From: a virus
IMG/VR virus record: IMGVR_UViG_3300022689_000284
Span: 1 to 30,488 of that record
Strand: one strand, 5' to 3'
DNA length: 30,488 bases
The translations under genes were made by a program, and so were the position numbers. Of this stretch, positions 27,762 through 30,488 are shown one piece after another (position 1 is the first letter of the stretch; every line of letters starts with the position of its first letter). A model generated the notes under the pieces. It saw only the letters and a list, made by a program, of their open reading frames with translations, did no database searches and was not told where the DNA came from.

Positions 27762-29858
27762 TTATAATTGATAAGCCCTTGGAATTTCACCATGAAAGGG
27801 CAGTAAAGCATGACACGCATAACCAAGAGCATCACTTATGTGAGTAAGCATTGGATCACTTGCATCTAGTTTATTATTTTTCCATGAAACTTTATCCAAA
27901 TCATTAATTAGTTTCTTACATTTAGGACTTATTTTTATTTTATTAAGACCAAAAAGTCGGTTTACATTATTAACCCGGTCAACTACGAAAGGGTTATGAT
28001 TTGATCTAATCTGAAACCCGGCTTGCCTAATGATATCAAAGTCAGACTGCCCACTTGTCTTTCTATTCTTTCCTGTACTATCAGGAATAACAATAGCCCC
28101 AGTGTAACCAGCTTGTTTCCATGCGTGAGTTGCTCTAAACGTATCGCTATTTCTTAAAAAGAATTCATTGAATATTCTTATTTCATTATCAATGAATTGG
28201 AATGCAATTGAGCAATAAGGATCAACGTTGAAATCTGTGGCTATGAATACAGTGCCTGGTTGTTTTTTTACATCAAACACATGAGTCTCACGGTTAAAAG
28301 CATAGTATACTTGACCGTCACTCTCGTCTGTATAAAGACCATAAAGAAAACGATCACGTTCACTTTTTGGAAGTGATTCAAGCATTGATATATAATCTTT
28401 ATCAATATTTTCTAAATTGTCATTTGGGTTCATTAATAAAGAAGTATAATTTTCAGGATCTTTTAAAGGTTCGTTGTCTATTGGGTCTAGTTTTTTCTCA
28501 AATACCCAGTACTGCCATGATGATTTCTTAGGAGGGTTGCTGTCATAATAAACTTTTTTATTTAAAGAGGTTTTTTCTGCAAGTCTAGTTAATGCTAAAT
28601 TTATAGAGCTGTATTCAATTTGCGAAGTCTCATTAAAGTAGACTGTTGAATATTCATTACCTAAAATCTTTTCAGTCCTTTCCTTTGAGTCAAGTCCACC
28701 TATCCATATCTCACTACCATTGATTAGTTTTATATAGTAATCAGAACTATTCTTTTTAAAATATAGATTTGGCAGTGCATATTCAAAAACCTTTGGTATA
28801 GTATCTAACCATAAAGAGCGCTTAGCATGATTAAATTTATCTCTTAATATTATGTGTCTGGACTTAGTCTTTGATGCTCTTATTAATACTGCATAGACTA
28901 AAAGGAAAGTTTTGCCTGAGTTATGATTTAAAAAATCATTTGCATAATAATGCTCTAGAATCGGCACGTTTAAAGTATAATAATCTTGTATGGTGGAAGC
29001 CGTTGACTCCTTAATCCGCTCTAATTTATAACTATTCTTTTTAGGAGTATCTAATGAGTAAATGTTATAGGGAAGCGAGAACTGGACGTATTGGTCTACA
29101 TAATTATGAAAAGGTAACTCAAATGATTTTGGAAGGCTTAACTGCATCAGAAATTTCAGATCACTTTGGACTCGCCCCTGAAACAATTCGAAAATTTGCC
29201 CGTAAAAGAAATTTGAAGATAAAGAAGCATGACATGAGTATGGAGAATCATCCTGCATGGAGAGGTGGGGTAACTTATGATCGTAGAGGCTATAAATTAA
29301 CTCGAGTAAAGAAAAAAGGTCTTTTTGGTTATTTAATAAGAGCAAATAGTGGTGGATATTCAGGTGGCTATGCACCTGTTCATAGGATTGAAATGCATAA
29401 GAAGCTAAAAAGGAAATTAAAAGAAAACGAAGTCGTGGACCATATCGACGGGGACCATCGGAATAATCATCCTGATAATCTAAGAATATTTCCTTCAAAC
29501 TCGGAACATTTGCGAGTAACTCGGAAGGGTAAAAAACCAAATTGGACTCAAGATGGTTGGAAAAAGATTTGCTCTTTAAAACCGAGATTAAAGAAGAAGA
29601 GTTAAGATCCTTTGCTTTAATCCATTTATATCCATTCCAAAACTTATGATCAGGTGTAACTTCTATAGTTTTATTTGTTTCAGTTACTATTTTAATAAGT
29701 TGGCATTTACCTTTTTTAAAAGGTGGGTTAGCTATTTGTTTTCCATAAGTTGTTAAAACTTCTACAGGATTATTTAGTTCAGCTAACTCTTTAATTGTTT
29801 TAGTTTGCCCATTAAGTATTGTATCACCTGAAACGCATCTCGATCCTCCGTAAAGCAT
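27762..29858 (-). CDS. Terminase large subunit with intein in the Walker A motif
   Basis: 698 codons from the first ATG. ATP-driven motor and nuclease that packages DNA. Residues 1-7 (MLYGGSR) and 314 onward (SGKTFLL) join after intein removal to GGSRSGKT, a Walker A loop. Other motifs: Walker B TVYFNE (405-410), coupling motif YYDSNPP (437-443), and nuclease acidic residues in ATDFNVD (Asp542), IPDSTG (Asp593) and HISDALGYA (Asp676). The intein occupies residues 8-313. The ATG at 29858 falls inside the conserved domain: the same frame is open for 26 more codons upstream, encoding EDLEFNLTKKQDEAIDLLVS, the expected N-terminus, with no ATG, GTG or TTG. An AUA at 29934-29936, overlapping the small-terminase stop, is the best candidate start. 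Without splicing the ATPase would be dead. Confidence 0.93.
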   Translation of the reverse strand: MLYGGSRCVSGDTILNGQTKTIKELAELNNPVEVLTTYGKQIANPPFKKGKCQLIKIVTETNKTIEVTPDHKFWNGYKWIKAKDLNSSSLISVLKSKSFSNHLESNLVFYPSELLANVPSLKEIFLDYQDDYSDGPRRYGPRLRFLLISFLASYAFQSYEQVHSHLNIHHYLLLLNNQKDLFSLLELIYSLYDHKLPHLSMQDDSPYSCHASLSSNFFYGQIFELFQGRVQSDLKFLMQLSLPKSFELPFHNYVDQYVQFSLPYNIYSLDTPKKNSYKLERIKESTASTIQDYYTLNVPILEHYYANDFLNHNSGKTFLLVYAVLIRASKTKSRHIILRDKFNHAKRSLWLDTIPKVFEYALPNLYFKKNSSDYYIKLINGSEIWIGGLDSKERTEKILGNEYSTVYFNETSQIEYSSINLALTRLAEKTSLNKKVYYDSNPPKKSSWQYWVFEKKLDPIDNEPLKDPENYTSLLMNPNDNLENIDKDYISMLESLPKSERDRFLYGLYTDESDGQVYYAFNRETHVFDVKKQPGTVFIATDFNVDPYCSIAFQFIDNEIRIFNEFFLRNSDTFRATHAWKQAGYTGAIVIPDSTGKNRKTSGQSDFDIIRQAGFQIRSNHNPFVVDRVNNVNRLFGLNKIKISPKCKKLINDLDKVSWKNNKLDASDPMLTHISDALGYACHALLPFHGEIPRAYQL
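29003..29032 (+). promoter_or_regulatory. Promoter inside the intein, directed at the HNH gene
   Basis: TTGACT at 29003-29008 and TATAAC at 29027-29032, spaced 18 nt, give a strong sigma70-type match on the plus strand. A start near 29039 leaves a short leader with AGGAG (29043-29047) and the ATG at 29054. It is embedded in sense-strand codons near intein residues 276-286. Confidence 0.6.
29054..29605 (+). CDS. HNH homing endonuclease, antisense within the intein
   Basis: 183 residues on the strand opposite to the terminase. The N-terminal part has a helix-turn-helix (about 27-50, LTASEISDHFGLAPETIRKFARKR) for target binding. The nuclease part has the HNH signature: VHR (His110), EVVDHIDGDHRNNHPDNL (His130, Asn138, His139, Asn142) and SNSEHLR. 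AGGAG lies 6 nt before the ATG, with a good promoter upstream. It fits exactly between the two splicing halves of the intein (sense residues 85-269), where in-frame endonucleases normally sit, so it is the likely homing enzyme. Both strands are open throughout. This is not a shadow frame: its domain content is clear, whereas the sense frame here has no recognisable domain. Confidence 0.9.
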   Translation: MSKCYREARTGRIGLHNYEKVTQMILEGLTASEISDHFGLAPETIRKFARKRNLKIKKHDMSMENHPAWRGGVTYDRRGYKLTRVKKKGLFGYLIRANSGGYSGGYAPVHRIEMHKKLKRKLKENEVVDHIDGDHRNNHPDNLRIFPSNSEHLRVTRKGKKPNWTQDGWKKICSLKPRLKKKS

Positions 29859-29932
29859 TATATGCTTAGCTTCAGATACGAGTAAATCAATGGCTTCATC
29901 TTGTTTTTTTGTTAAATTAAATTCTAGATCTT

Positions 29933-30307
29933 CTATAAATCTTTAGCCTTTACGTTTTTAAATTGAATTACATTTGATTTAACATCTAGACTTATGTCAC
30001 TACTATCCGTTTGACCTAATTCATTTTTACCAAGCCATATAAGCATTGAAGTATTACCAGCCATAGCAACATCATACTGTTTTTTTCTAAGGTTAATTCT
30101 AACCTTTTCTTTCTTTTTATTTTTATACTGGTCAAAACTGAAGCCCTTTTCACGCAATTTTCTCTGCAGTGTACTTACTGAAATTCCTAGTTTTTCCGCA
30201 CAATATTCTTCATTTGCCCAAATAATTAATGCGTCTAATTGGTCCCATAAAGTAAATTTTTCTTTATTTAAATCTATAGGAGGTCTTCCGCCTGGATGTT
30301 TACTCAT
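29933..30307 (-). CDS. Terminase small subunit
   Basis: 124 residues. Recognises phage DNA and loads the large terminase. The N-terminus (KHPGGRPPIDLNKE) is followed by a helix-turn-helix-like region (EEYCAEKLGISVSTLQRKLREKGFSFDQYK, about 33-62) and the characteristic AMAGNTSMLIWLGKNELGQTD (about 82-102) common to small-terminase-like phage proteins. Its ATG overlaps the methyltransferase stop (ATGA), and its TAG overlaps the probable AUA start of the large subunit (ATAG), so all three are likely translationally coupled. Confidence 0.82.
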   Translation of the reverse strand: MSKHPGGRPPIDLNKEKFTLWDQLDALIIWANEEYCAEKLGISVSTLQRKLREKGFSFDQYKNKKKEKVRINLRKKQYDVAMAGNTSMLIWLGKNELGQTDSSDISLDVKSNVIQFKNVKAKDL

Positions 30308-30488
30308 GTTGTTAACCTGTCTAATAATTGTTTTTTAATTTCTTTTGATATTTTATACATAGATAATGGAGGTACTGACATACCTACAATATATTCTATA
30401 TTTTTTTTAATTTTATAGTCTAGTGGAAATGATCCAATTATTTTTATTTCATAACTATTTAAATTTCTTTTTTTGTTCCAGTGATATA
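30304..30488 (-). CDS. DNA (cytosine-5) methyltransferase, C-terminal end (continuation of the gene at 1-946)
   Basis: This is the other side of the contig join. Bases 30390-30488 repeat 1-99, and the unique continuation is 30304-30389. It carries the C-terminal motif X, seen as VGMSVPP, the conserved segment that packs beside the SAM-binding motif I. The frame ends at TGA 30304-30306, which overlaps the ATG of the small terminase (ATGA), so the two genes are probably translationally coupled. With this end the enzyme has all the core motifs and looks intact. Confidence 0.88.
   Translation of the reverse strand, partial: YHWNKKRNLNSYEIKIIGSFPLDYKIKKNIEYIVGMSVPPLSMYKISKEIKKQLLDRLTT
30390..30488. 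repeat. Terminal direct repeat, right copy (99 bp)
   Basis: Exact second copy of bases 1-99. Joining the copies restores one continuous methyltransferase reading frame, which supports circular closure. The copied stretch encodes part of the C-terminal third of that enzyme. Confidence 0.95.

Larger units (their letters stand above)
28920..29837 (-). mobile_element. Intein (306 aa) in the terminase large subunit
   Basis: Self-splicing protein element, residues 8-313 of the terminase frame. Block A is CVSGDTIL (Cys1 nucleophile), block B is EVTPDHKFW with the TxxH His, followed by WIKAKDL. Blocks F/G are YYTLNVPILEHYYANDFLNHN, ending in His-Asn, and the +1 residue is Ser314 of SGKT. All splicing residues are present, so it should splice. 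The region between the splicing halves (about residues 85-269) does not resemble an endonuclease in this frame. It is the reverse complement of an HNH endonuclease gene read on the plus strand. Confidence 0.9.

Noticed and set aside
1-30488. tRNA genes, CRISPR arrays and integrase attachment sites.
   Set aside because: No cloverleaf with a GTTCGA-type arm, no regularly spaced repeats and no recombinase gene were seen on either strand.

Overview
The window is a complete small tailed-phage genome rather than a piece of a bacterial chromosome. Bases 1-99 are identical to 30390-30488, so the sequence closes into a circle of 30,389 bp (or has redundant ends). One gene, a cytosine-C5 DNA methyltransferase, runs across the join. 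The DNA is AT-rich, many genes have good Shine-Dalgarno sites, and standard stop codons hold throughout. Signal peptides, a lipobox protein and a parS-like site point to a Gram-negative host with a ParABS system. I cannot name the host from sequence alone. A tape-measure protein, tail chaperones with a frameshift and a major tail protein make this a siphovirus-type phage.

Layout. (a) A long minus-strand operon starts near 2.2 kb and runs leftward through the join: exported protein, VRR-NUC nuclease, ParB-like protein, methyltransferase, small terminase, large terminase with intein, M15 endolysin, portal, two morphogenesis proteins, scaffold, major capsid, decoration-like protein, large fibre-like protein, neck proteins, major tail protein, tail chaperones, tape measure, distal tail proteins, a fibre and several small genes, ending at 12.1 kb. 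(b) A second minus-strand block (10.8 to 6.9 kb) holds two membrane micro-proteins, a membrane/coiled-coil protein, an 829-residue tail hub-like protein and two small tail proteins. (c) A plus-strand early block (4.3-6.8 kb) has a ribbon-helix-helix-like regulator, a RecE-like exonuclease, a RecT-like annealing protein and an HTH protein. (d) A plus-strand cassette of four small genes (10.9-12.1 kb) sits between the two late blocks, flanked by palindromes that match parS. (e) A gene-poor, highly folded stretch (2.7-3.5 kb) lies before the early genes.

The most striking feature is in the large terminase. An intein splits the Walker A motif (GGSR / SGKT). Where an in-frame homing endonuclease would normally sit, the intein instead carries an HNH endonuclease gene on the opposite strand, with its own promoter-like element and Shine-Dalgarno. 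The same ~550 bp must stay open on both strands. The terminase frame also extends 26 codons upstream of its first ATG with no standard start codon, and appears to begin at an AUA that overlaps the small-terminase stop.

No integrase, polymerase, primase or helicase is recognisable. Replication probably relies on the host plus the RecE/RecT pair. The parS-like sites raise the possibility that the phage uses host ParB.
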